Shown here piece by piece: positions 46,681 through 58,429 of a stretch of DNA of 64,000 bases. The position numbers were made by a program, and so were the translations under genes. The stretch comes from Azadirachta indica (lineage: Eukaryota; Streptophyta; Magnoliopsida; Sapindales; Meliaceae), in the NCBI GenBank assembly GCA_022749755.1, contig CM040444.1:7939009-8003008 (forward strand), written 5' to 3'. Position 1 is the first letter of the stretch; each line of letters starts with the position of its first letter. The notes beneath the pieces are model-generated. The model searched no databases. It was not told the DNA's origin and saw only the letters and a list, made by a program, of their open reading frames with translations.

Positions 46681-49600
46681 TTTGTATCTAAATCACATTT
46701 GTAGTTTTAGCATTTAAAGCAACATTTTTTTTATTAATGTCATTCTACACATTTTTGAGTTTGGAAATGATTTCACCATTGACATTCCTTGTTGTTGGGA
46801 CAAATGTTCTAACATTAACAATTTCCTAATGTGCTCATAATCTATGGTTTGCAAAAATATTACGATTCTAATTTTACAATATACATAATTGGAACCATAA
46901 AATATAGAGGTCTAGTGATATATTGTCTCTTAATATTTAATATCCTATAAAAGTAAATTGTGGATCACTCTAAAATAGTTAAGTCACTAGTATAAAAACT
47001 GTCTTTCTTAACAAAGGAATTTTTGACAAAAATGACTTTTTTCACAAAACCTTGATATAATTTTATCAAAAACCTCCCAGCTAAAATTGGAGTTTGTTTT
47101 AGGGAATTTCATAACAAAAAATGTCAAAAGATTATGATATATTACTCATGATAGAATGAACAAAAATTATTTACCAATCAAATGCATCGTTTGGTGAATT
47201 TAAAGAATACAAACTACTAACAAAGAAATAAAACAACATCATTTAGCTATTCTTTTTATTCAGCCAAAAGTCTAAAACGACTTCGTCCAACTGTAAGTTC
47301 ATTCTTCTTCTCATCATAATAAAAACAAAATCTACCCTAAAAGTTAGGTTAAGTCTCTACAACATAGTAAAAAACAAATCATTCTTAAAAGCAATATCAT
47401 CAGCTGATGTCGTTAGGATTGTATCAAGTGTTAAAGCAATATCAAGGCTTGGCTCTTATTCATTTACCAAGATCTTGTTACATCTGCAAGACCGAAAGCA
47501 ACGTTATTTTCTCCACCAAGGTCAATTAGGGTTTTCCACCATTTAGTGAGTTTTAATCTATTAAAAAATGGTTGTACCTCAATTCACTTATAATTTTGTT
47601 TGATTTGAATTTCTCAACTTCTATTTTATATTAAGATTATAGAGTTCACACATTGGCATTTAGTTTCATATAACACATTAATGTTATCTTTTTGTTAATT
47701 TTTTCACATTGATATGTTAACACTATCTTTTGATCATTCGGCATAATGTGTTTTAAATTACAGTAGAATATAATACTATTTTTTGTCATCACTTTTAAGT
47801 TTCTTGTGTCCGTTAAGTAATGTTTTCAAGCTAGGTTTTTTGAGGTCGAAACTTATTTTTACATAATGCACGCTAATTGTTATATAACGCACTACTATTG
47901 TTCAATAATGCACACTAACTGTTCAATAAAATGCTTGTTTAGAACTCTTGATGCAAATAACATAGATAATGATCTCGGCCTTGTTTCATGTCATTTGTAT
48001 GCATTACAATTATTTCTTTTTAATATTTAATATTTTGGTTTTTTACGATCAAGTTATTGTATGACAACTGGGTAACTTTTGGAGACCAAAAAGATTGTAA
48101 ATCAAGGTTTTAGACATTTATTGCAAATGGAAGAGAGAAGATTATTAGGCCTTGCTTTTGTACGCACCTTAGTAGTTTGCACCACTAACAAGTATCTAAT
48201 CTAGTCTTCAGTTAACCCAACAAAAACTTACTCAATTGTTCGGAAATATTCAGGCAATGATTAAATATCAACAATTTATTGCATCATAGAGGTTCAATGA
48301 CCAAGATGGTGATAACATAACATAAATATTTTTGGATCAGTGAACTTCTGGTTCATTGTTGCATAACTTTTAAATATAATCCAGATGACAGTGAAGGAAG
48401 TTTTTCTAGTGTATATAATTTAGATTTCACTTGCTAACAAGATTATGACTCTTTTGGAGCCTTTAATCAATTCTACAAGACTTATTATATTTGTCTTAGC
48501 TTTAATCATTCTCAATTATAACAAAATAGTTATTTCAAAAAATAGGGTATATAATACACTATCAGCCAGGCATACATCCTCAATTCTCCTTTTTCGAAAG
48601 GGATCATTTCTCTTTGTAATGTCTTTTATAAGGTAATTCACATAAGCAATCATGATATGTGATCACGATAATAAACTACATAATACATTTAAACAAAGGA
48701 GTAGTATCTAAATTGCAATAATTAAATCATAGTAGTAAAATATAAAATGTATTTATACAAAAGAGTAGTCAAAGACAAAATATATAAAGTGCAATTATTA
48801 AATCATAAATGATATTGATAAAGAAAATCAAGTAAAATGTTATCATAGAAATAGTCTTCATGTTCTCTTTATTTTCATGGGGGCCCAATTAAGCTTCATT
48901 CCATGTCATTTCATGCCAAGTTAGTGATAAAATTTGGTCACGTTATAAATGTTCCACTTCTAGTGGTCAAATAATTACATTTTATAATTGTAAGATATAT
49001 AACCACTGTAGAGGCAATTTTTTTTCATCATTTTGTATAACTTCCACAATGGTTCCATTCATTTTTTGGAATGGTGAAAATATGAATCAATTTTCATATC
49101 AATACTCACAATTTCAATTATAATGTAATGATACCTACGGCTAAATTATATTCAACATTAAACTTGCAATTTTGCATTCATATCTTTATTTTGGGAAACT
49201 ATATTCCATTAGTAGCTGTAATGGTGAAACAAGGTTTTATACTTTTCAATTATCCTTCAGGGATATCTTCCTCTTTTTTTTAGTGGTGCCTTCAGGGCCC
49301 ATGGCATGAAAATTCATTTCAACATAACCCCTAATATATTAAGAGCATATGTTATTTGCAAGATCTATAGAAAAATTAAACAAAAATAGTAAAACTTACA
49401 AATTGAGGGATCAAAAAAAAAATTTCTATCTTCTTCAACTTGTTACACATACGGCTAGATTTCAATCATTAGTATAATAATATACTGGAAAATTTTTCAG
49501 GAAAGATTGGAGGGATGACAACAGTCTCACTTAAAATCAAAATTCCTTGGGCATATTATAACCCTTTTGATAAAATTTTCTAATACACATAATCACCCAA

Positions 49601-49775
49601 GGTGAACTTTATTTTCAGTACTTTAGGCTCTAATATATAATAACTTCACACAGAATTTTAGTTCCTTATATGGATTACATGGAACTTTGAGTCTATTTAA
49701 TTTTTATATGGAACTTTAGGTCCATACAAATGATTATTGCAAATCTAGCACTTCAAGTTCTAGTTGATTCAAAAC
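46681..49775. other. Unique AT-rich region, no recognisable gene
   Basis: Not repeated elsewhere in the window. Slightly less AT-rich patches (47440-47560, 48120-48350, 49260-49320) have no long frame. Repeated short phrases such as 'gaactttgagtc'/'gaactttaggtcc' (49683, 49722) and 'ataatgcac' (47863, 47904) occur. It could be the decayed remainder of the copia element or older genomic sequence. Confidence 0.5.
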
Positions 49776-50877
49776 TTCAAAATTCGAACTAAACCAAATA
49801 TCAATAGGAACCGGACTGGGTCTAGTTTTAGGGTTTTACTTTTCTATTTTGTATGTGAACTTCCCAAAACGACGTCGTTTTAATGCTACATTCCCAAAAA
49901 GATGCCATTTATATGGTAAAATATAAAAAAATAATATTTTTAATCTCGTTCAAGTTTTTAAAACCTGAACTAGATAAAAAATTTTAAGTTTTTAAAAAAT
50001 ATAACATACTCTAGACCGAATAAAAATGGAATTGAACCGAACTCGTCAGTTCCAAATTTGTTTGTATTTAATTTTTAGGATTTCGATTTTTTTTTTCTGA
50101 TCCTACACAGGATGAAGAATATTATTTTATAAATATTTTAATAATTAATTAACACATAAAAATATTACAAATAAAACTTAAATTGTTTTATGAACTAATA
50201 AACTTGTAGTATAAAACGGACGGATTTATTAATTAAATAAAAATACTATTATACACACAACCTTTTTACCCAAACTACAATAGATAAAATATTGTGGCAT
50301 GATTATTTTGGTTTAATTAAAATAAACTATCAATCTAATTAATAACAATAAAAAATATATAAACAATATGATAGTTAAACAATAACGCAATATTAGTTTG
50401 CATTCGGTAGTAATTCGATTTCACTATAATTGATTATTTTATATCTTATTTTTACTAACATAATTACATAATAATCTCTCGTGAATTAAGATCCTCTAAG
50501 TGAACTTAACCAAAATTTTTTATATAATTGAATCCTAGTACCCACAATCTGAACCCAAATCGGTGTACGTTACTTTAAAAAAATAAAATAAAGAATAGAA
50601 GGAACCGAGCCCTTGTACCTTGAGCGCATGGTCAATTGACAATTGTTGAGGATCAACAGTTACCAAACACGTATAAATCACAGATTGCTTGCCAAAAGCT
50701 ATAAACAGTGACATTTGTATAAACATTTTGAAAATACATACATTTGGCAGCATATTAGTTCGCAATAACTAAGCTTAGCTACCCCAAATATTTGTAAACA
50801 ATCATTCAACTGGAACTAGTTGTCGGTGGTTAGCACAATTTCGAGCCACACACACAACACAACACACCTTCATATAA

Positions 50878-50961
50878 ATGGGAACTCCTGTTGTTGTCTG
50901 TCTTCTTCCTTATAAAGTACATACCCAAGTGAGAAGAACAAAAAAAAAAAAAAAAAAAAAA
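50878..50961 (+). promoter_or_regulatory. In-frame upstream ATG and poly(A) tract, copy D
   Basis: The leader ATG at 50878 lies 87 bp before the main ATG (50965) and is in frame with it because the A tract (50940-50961) has 22 bases plus a C pair, unlike copies A, B and C. Translation from it would add 29 residues, ending in a lysine run, ahead of the signal peptide. Confidence 0.5.
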
Positions 50962-50964
50962 CCT

Positions 50965-51350
50965 ATGGGATTTAGGTTTTCTCTGCAACCTTTGGTGATG
51001 ATATTCTTACTGATCAACAGTACAATAATAACTCACTGCAAACCCCCTCCACCAACAACATCGCTATCGCTTCTCCTCTGTGCAACGGTGGCGATTGCGG
51101 ACATGAATGTATGATAGCTGAGGAAGAAGAAGAAGAAGAGATAAAAGTCTTAATGTATTCAGCACTTAGCAGCGGCTTGACTGCGATAAGCTACAACTCT
51201 GTGACTCTGCGAACAAACAATCGTGGACGTCCAGTTATTAACTGCGGCCGATATAAGCCAAAAAATAGTTGCCTTCCGAAACTAAACCGTGCTCCGAAAC
51301 CTGAAAAGTGTGGCGGAATATACAACTTCAACCGTCGGTGCTACCCGTGA
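50965..51350 (+). pseudogene. RALF-like precursor gene, copy D (2-base insertion)
   Basis: Recent copy of B. The signal peptide is intact, but a run of three C has become five (51043-51047), a +2 shift just after the signal peptide; the frame then ends at 51114. The rest of the gene is open in the original frame from 51111 to 51350, including all four C-terminal cysteines, with one notable change (D to Y in 'LMYSALS'). Initiation at the internal ATG 51111 would give a product lacking a signal peptide. The lesion is independent of the one shared by C and E. Confidence 0.75.
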
Positions 51351-51959
51351 AGTGAGTGAGTAGGTGGAAGAAGTAGTTGAATTTGTTACGGTAGAGTAAT
51401 AATGAAATAATTTGTATTTTTTTTAAGTTGAATATTAGAGATATTCTCTCATTTTAATTTTCAATAGCCTATTTAGTGTGGATTATTGCAGTGGCCTAGC
51501 TCGAAAAATTAAAATTGAAATTAAACATTGTTTTATTATTTGAGTTTTATAGAAGAATTTTTTTATGATTTGATTTTTTTTTTTTTTATATTTTCATTGT
51601 TTATTTTTACACCCCATCATGAGAAAGCCCATTTCACCTTGGATGATTACAAATCTGTAGTTCAGAGTTTTTCTTTTATTTTTGGCATTTCATTTGAAAG
51701 TAATTAAGGTTCCGTAATCAAATGATAGATACGAGTCATTCTAATTCATACATCCTTCAAGTGGATAATAATATTTGCATTATTAAATTTTGTGAAAATA
51801 ATAAGTTGATATAGTTTTATAACTTTTACAATTTGGTCTCTAATATAATCCTTCATACTAACAGACTAAAATGTTAATATTAAAAAATTATTTTAAAAAT
51901 TTTTATTTTATAAACATTTAGGGACTAAAACATTATCCAAACGGAAAACATTTCATTTA

Positions 51960-54120
51960 AAACCATATGTATGCATGCACATATACATAATTTATGCGCA
52001 AAATAACCATCATATGCTTACCTTCTCTCAGTGTGCAGCTTTCTGTACTGAAATCTGATTTACTGGGTGTTAGGACTCACTCTCTAGTCAACATATTATT
52101 AGAAAAGAGATTACCACCGTACTCACCCTCGTTAGCAGCGTCGAGGGACGCAAGCAACTCTTTGATGTACGATCCCACTAACTCAATCGCCGATGGCTCT
52201 AACGTACAGACACATTAGATGGCTATAGCAAAACAATGGAACGACATCCATCACATAAAATTGACAAAATAAATAAATTTTCAAACAAGAAAATGAACTT
52301 CATTTTCTTACATGTGCATATCGTTAAATAATTTCTTTTTTACTAAATCAATTTTCATATTTTTCTTCTTTGACCTCTAGCTGACAATTCGGGGCAATTT
52401 ACAATTCACTATCTACCCAAACGTACGATTGACAGATGAAATTGCCTCATAAATCCATATTTGTAACAATAATGTAAATTTTTACTTAGCAATAATATGA
52501 TTATTAAGTGAAACATTATATGGTCCATATAAACAAATAATAGGGCCACGTACCTAGAAAGCAATGCTCAGACCTTTGAGATTATATGTACACTTCGAGT
52601 TTTCTTCATTGTCAACCATACTCAGCAAAAGGTCCTCCTATGATTCAGCGCAAAGATTGGAACGTAAAGCACTAAATAGCAGTACCTTAAGGATATTGGT
52701 TGAATTCATCCAAATTATCTCGTATCCATAACAATCATACATCTACATAACTATGGTGGACGCTCTTAAATATAACATGCTTTATCAGAAAAAAAAATAA
52801 CGATAACTTCACTCTATCATAATCATTAATTTGAGAAAATTTGAAGTTCTTGTAAACTGTGGTTAATTGAGATAATTTAATATTACATGCCACTAAAATA
52901 TTGGACCCTTAAACGATTGCTCCCCCTAACTACCATAAATGGATAATAGCCAAATATTAGGCTTGTGATAAGCCCAAACTCAACTTGAGAAAAACGAACA
53001 CATCAACCACCCGCAAGAACCCAAATTTTGTCACGGGCACCTGATGCGTATGTCTCATGTAGGAACACATAATGGGTTAGGTTGCTAGAGAAGGAGAGGT
53101 CATTAAGGTCTATAAAATGTCTCATACACGTTTGTCTAAAAGACTCAACCTGTTTAGGGGTGAGCTTCTCCCAAATCGTGTCCATCATTTGTAGTTTAGG
53201 TAGTGATGTGGGAACGCCATAAAAGTGATCGGTGGAATTAATCTTTAGTCTCCTAATTGGCTTCACCATTTCCTTTTATCCGAAAAAATTAAATTAAATA
53301 TATTAACTATAACATTGATGCTAAAATATAACACAATCGTAATGTAACAATTCATGCATTAAACACAAGGTAAATTCATTCACTATTTTATTCATTTTTA
53401 TATATATTAATAAATTATTACAAAAATTTTATAAGAAAATAACAAGAGAATAAATATAAATATTTTTTATTATTATTATTATCAATCAATCATTATTATT
53501 ACTTTTATTTTTTATTATTATTATTACATCTCATATTATTATTATTACTAAACATATTATTATTAGTTATTACGATTAGTATTATTAATTAATAATTTCA
53601 TATATTATTATTTATTATTTTATTAATTATTTTATATATATTTTTATTATATATCTATATGTATGTATGTATATTTTTGGTAAAAGGAGCCCATAAAAGG
53701 ACTCTTTTTGGGAAGCAAAAGGACTCAAAATGGGTTTTGACACTTCTCGAAAATTGGTACAATTTTTGGCAAGTTGTCCTGAAACGAAAGTTGGGTTTCT
53801 TCTAGCAAAATCAACATAATATTCCACAAGATCTTCATTTTTTGGCCAAAATTTCTTCACATTCCAACTAAATAGATTCACATTGTTAATAACCAACAAA
53901 AATCATTCTAAAAGAAACTCTTTCATTCATTTTGTGTTGAAAAAATAAAAACAAAATCATAAAAAACTTACCAACCAGAAATATCTTCCTTTCGCCGTCG
54001 TAAGCTAGAATAAGCTCCTTCTTGCACAATTTATCTTGCAGTCGTCGTCTCCATTGTTGATGCCACTACTATTGAAGGAGGGATGAGGGTTTGATTTGGT
54101 AAAAAGAGTAGGGAGGTTTT
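51960..54120 (-). pseudogene. DUF1985/Ulp1-type gene remnant, segment D, left (minus) copy
   Basis: Near-identical to 28097-30255: 'KLTPKQVESFRQTCMRHFID' in the DUF1985 exon (53003-53269 frame) and 'VINNVNLFSWNVKKFWPKNE' in the second exon (53690-53890). The same breaks are present. Differences from B are a handful of substitutions (for example E to Q in 'FRQTC'). Confidence 0.65.
53465..53645. repeat. (TTA)n tract in the left DUF1985 remnant, segment D
   Basis: Copy of 29590-29775 with one- to three-base length differences in the triplet runs. Confidence 0.75.
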
Positions 54121-54254
54121 TTGAAATAGCCTTAAATTTTTTATAGTTTACATAAATAATTTCTTGGAAAAAAATTTTACCAACTTAATTTAAAATGTAT
54201 TTTTTGAACAAAAATGTCCTCAATAGCCCATTTAAGACTTTTTTTTTCACAAAA

Positions 54255-55950
54255 CTTCATTTTTTACTTTACTCTTTTTTACCAAACCAAACTCTCACCT
54301 CTGAAAATTTTCACCTCTTCTTCAACAATGGCAGCGTCAAACGTAGAATTGGCTATTGCAAGACAAATTGTGCGAGGAGGAGTTTATTTTAACTTGACGA
54401 TGGTGAACAGAAGATATTTCCAATTGGTAAGTTTTTATAGTTTTATTTGCATTTTTTCAAGACAAAATGAATGAAGGAATATTTTTAGTATGATTTTTGT
54501 TAGGTATTAACGATGTAAATGTATTTTATTGGAATGTGAGTAAATTTTGAACGAAAAATGAATATTTTGTGGAACATGATGTCAATTCTCCTAGAAGAAA
54601 CCCAACTTTCTTTACGGGACAACTTGCCAAAAATTGAACCAATTTTTGGGAAGCATCAGGACCCAAAAATGGTTCCCTTTATAGGCCTCCTTTACCAAAA
54701 TATATATATATATATATATAAAATAATTAATAAAAATAATAATAATATATGAAGTTATATATTAATAATAGTAATAATAATTAATAATAAATAATTAATA
54801 TAATAATAATATGAGATGTAATAATAATAATTGAATAATAACAATAATAAATAATAATAGTAATAATAATTATTAATTAATAATAATTAATAATAAAAAT
54901 AATAATGGTAACAATAATAATTAATTTTAATAATAAAATAAAAGTAATCATAATTGATTCATAATAATAATAAAACTATTTATATTATTATCTTGTTATT
55001 TTCTTATAAAATTGTTGTAATAATTTATTAATATATATAAAAATGAATAAAATCATGATTGAATTTACATTGTGTTTAGTGCATGCATTGTTACATTGCG
55101 ATTGTGTTATATTTTAGCATCAATACTATTGTTCATCTATTTAATTTAATTTTTTTAGGTAAAAAGAAATGGCCAAGCCAATTAAGAGAGATTAATTCCA
55201 TCTATCACTTCTACTGCGTTCTCACATCATTGTCTAAACTACAACTATTGGACACGATTCGGGGGAAGCTCACCCCTAGACAAGCTAAGCTTTTTAGAGA
55301 GATGTGTATGAAACATTTTGTAAACCTTAATGACCTTCGATTCTCCAGCAACTTGACCCATTATATGTTATTGCATGAAGCATACGCACCGATTGCCGGT
55401 GATGAATGTGGTTTCTGGTGGATGGTCGACGTATTCATTTTTCTTAGGTCAAGTTTGGGCTTATCACAGGCCTAAGATTTGGTTGTTATCCATCTAAGAT
55501 TGTTAGGAGAAGCAATCATTTAAGGGTCTAATATTTTGGTGGTGACTATAACAATAAATTGTCTCAGTTAACCATGATCTACAAGAACTTCAATTTTTTA
55601 CAGATTGATGATTATGATACTGTGAATTTATCATTGTTTTTTCTTATAGAGAATATTATATTCAAGAGGATGCAGATACATGGTTGTTATGAATACTAAT
55701 TGATTTAGATAAATTCAACCAATATTCTTGGGGTACTGTTGTTTGGCACTTTACGATCTAGTTTTCGCGTGGAATCATGGAAGATTTTAGAGTAGGGTTG
55801 ATAACAAAGAAAACTCAAAGTGTACATATAATCTAAATGTTTGAGCATTGCTTTCTAGGTACGTGGCACTATTATTTGTTTATACAGATCATATAATGTT
55901 TTGCTTAATGTTCATATTATTATAAAGTGACAATTTACATTATTATTATA
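54255..55950 (+). pseudogene. DUF1985/Ulp1-type gene remnant, segment D, right (plus) copy, truncated
   Basis: Copy of 30395-32085. Exon 1 is 54328-54426. The DUF1985 exon from about 55158 keeps the G run that copy B lost, so one frame continues 'DTIRGKLTPRQAKLFREMCM', 'NLNDLRFSSNLTHYMLLHEA', 'YAPIAGDECGF' before shifting near 55420 and stopping at 55475. It ends at the junction at 55950, so the last exon present in B is lost. This shows that the frameshift near 31400 in B arose after the duplication, or was absent from the source copy. Confidence 0.65.
54700..54980. repeat. (TA)n/(TAA)n tract in the right DUF1985 remnant, segment D
   Basis: Copy of 30840-31130, with the (TA)n run longer at 54700-54720 and small triplet differences. 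Confidence 0.75.
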
Positions 55951-57371
55951 AACATATGAGGTGTTGTGCGTTCAAAGTAGACAATATCTATTCAATTTTA
56001 AGGTTTAGCTATTACATTTGGTATCACAATAGGCTTGCAACCTAATTTATGGATGTTTTATGACAGGTGTGTCTATTGTTTGGCCCCCTCAAGGTCAAAG
56101 AAGGAGAAAATTGTTATATTCCACATTGCTAGAGAAAGTGAGATTAGACTGGGTTAAATCCCTTGGGTCCTCTTAACTTAGCAAGTGCGTTTTGAGTTGT
56201 ACAGCTCAAAAATAAAGTTGTGAGGGGTTATGTATCCAAAGCGAATAATATCCACTTGGTTTTGAGCCCTAATTGTTACATACGATTAATGATATACATG
56301 GTTTGATTTTATAAAATTTTGGGTTTTTTATTTTCGAAACTAGAACTGAACCAAATTTAAATGGGATGCAGATTGAAATCGAACTGAATATATGGAATTC
56401 ACAGATTCTAGTCTAATCTTGTTCATTTTTCGAGTTTTTAGTTTTTTGTTCCTCTATTTTTTTTTGTAAACTTTGCAAAATGACATAGTTTTAATGCTAC
56501 CTCTCCTAAATGAAGTCATTTACATCGTAAATATAAAAAAATTATATTTTTAGTCCGGTATGAATTTTTGGTACTAGAACTAAAATTAGATAAAAAATTT
56601 CAGATTTTTAAAAATTATAATTGGCTCTAGAGCAACTACAATATAGAATTGAACAAAACCTGCCAATTGATTTAGTTTTTCTGGATTTGGATTTTTTTTC
56701 CAGTCTTATACAAGAAGAATAATATTATTTTATAAATTTTAATTAATTAACATAAAAATATCACAAATATAACTTAAATTTTTTATTAACTATTAAACTT
56801 GTAGTATAAAAAAGATTTATTAATTAAATAAAAATAATACCATACATAAAACCTTTTTACCCAAACTATCGTATATAAAATATTGTGGCGTGATAATTTT
56901 GATTTGATTACAAAAAATGTCAATCGAGTTAATAACAATAAAAAAATTATAAACACTATGATAGTTATACCATAACGCAATATTGGCTAGTTTTTATTCA
57001 GTAGTAATTCTTTTTCACTAATCCCGTAACATAATAATCTCTCGTGGGTTTCATAAGAATTTATTATTTTCTATCTTATTTTCACTAAATAATTACATAA
57101 TAATCTGTCGTGAATTAAGAGCCTCTAAGTGACCTTAATTAAAAATTTTTATATAATTAAATCATAGGTTGCTTGCTTAAAGCTATAAACACTGACACTT
57201 CGCTATAAACGTTATGAAAGCATATATATACATTTGGTATCATATCAGTGCCCAAAAACTGAGCTTAGCTACCCCACATATTTGTAAACAATTATTCAAC
57301 TATAACTAGTCGTCGGTGGTTAGAACAATTTCCAGCCATACACAAAACAACACAACAAACCTTTCGTATCA

Positions 57372-57455
57372 ATGAAAATTCCTATTGTTATCTCTCTTCT
57401 TCCTTATAAAATACATACCCAAGTGAGAACAAAAAAAAAAAAAAAAAAAGAAATT
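57372..57455 (+). promoter_or_regulatory. In-frame upstream ATG and poly(A) tract, copy E
   Basis: The leader ATG at 57372 lies 84 bp before the main ATG and is in frame; the A tract is 19 bases (57431-57449). In the almost identical copy C the tract has 20 bases and the leader ATG is out of frame, so a single base changes the predicted N-terminus. Confidence 0.5.
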
Positions 57456-57835
57456 ATGGTATTTAGGCTTTCTCTGCAATTCTTAGTGATGATATTCTCA
57501 ATGATCAACAGTACAATAATAACTCACTGTATACCTACCAACACCAACATCGCTATCGCTTCTCCTCTGCGCAACGGTGGCAATTCCGGACATGAATGTA
57601 TGATAGCTGACGAAGAAGAAGAAGACATGAAAGTCTTAATGGATTCAGCAGTCAGCAGCGGCTTAACTAAGATAAACTACAACTCTGTGACTCTGCGAGA
57701 AAAGAATCGTGGACGTCCAGTTATTAACTGCACCGATATAAGCCGAAAAATAATTGCCGTCAGAAGCTAAACCGTGCCCCGAAACCTGAAAAATGTGGCG
57801 GAATATACAACTTGAACCGTCGGTGCTACCCGTGA
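57456..57835 (+). pseudogene. RALF-like precursor gene, copy E (frameshifted)
   Basis: Almost identical to copy C and carrying the same 1-base deletion (near 57731), so the frame ends at 57770 after 'INCTDISRKIIAVRS'. It has in addition lost the first propeptide cysteine (CNGG to RNGG, 'ctgtgc' to 'ctgcgc'). The original downstream frame with the remaining cysteines is still recognisable up to 57835. Confidence 0.75.
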
Positions 57836-58429
57836 AGTGAGTGAGTAGGTGGAAGTATTTGAATTTGTTAAGGTAGAGTAATAATGAAATAATTTGTATA
57901 TTTTTGAAGTTGAATATTAGAGATATTCTCTCATTTTAATTTTTAATAGCCTATTTAGTGCGGATTATTGCAGTGGCCTAGCTCGAAAAATTAAAATTGA
58001 AATTCAATGTTGTTTTATTATTTGAGTTTTATAGAATAAATTTTTTTATGATTTGAATTTTTTTTAATATTTTCATTGTTTACTTTTTACACCCCATCAT
58101 GAGAAAGCCCATTTCACCTTGGATGATTCCAAATCTATAGTTCAGAGTTTTTTCTTTTATTTTTGACATTACATTTTGAAAGTAATTAAGGTTCCGTAAT
58201 CAAACGATAGAACTAATCATTCTAATTTCATACATCCTTCGAGTGGATAATAATATTTGCATTATTAAATTTTGTAAAAATAATAAATTGATATAGTTTT
58301 ATAACTTTTATAATTTACTCTCTAATATAATTCTTCATATTGAGACTAAAATGTTAATATTAAAAAATATTTTTTTTTTAATTTTTTATTTTATAAACAT
58401 TTAGGGACTAAAGCTTTATCCAAGTGAAA

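Larger units (their letters stand above)
49780..55950. repeat. Segment D: near-identical copy of 25915-32085
   Basis: The offset is ~23865 with only scattered single-base and homopolymer differences. It carries the RALF-like gene, both DUF1985 remnants and both triplet-repeat introns. The left edge at ~49780 joins unique sequence, without the ~270-bp repeat array found at 24590-25865. The right edge is a sharp junction at 55950. Confidence 0.85.
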
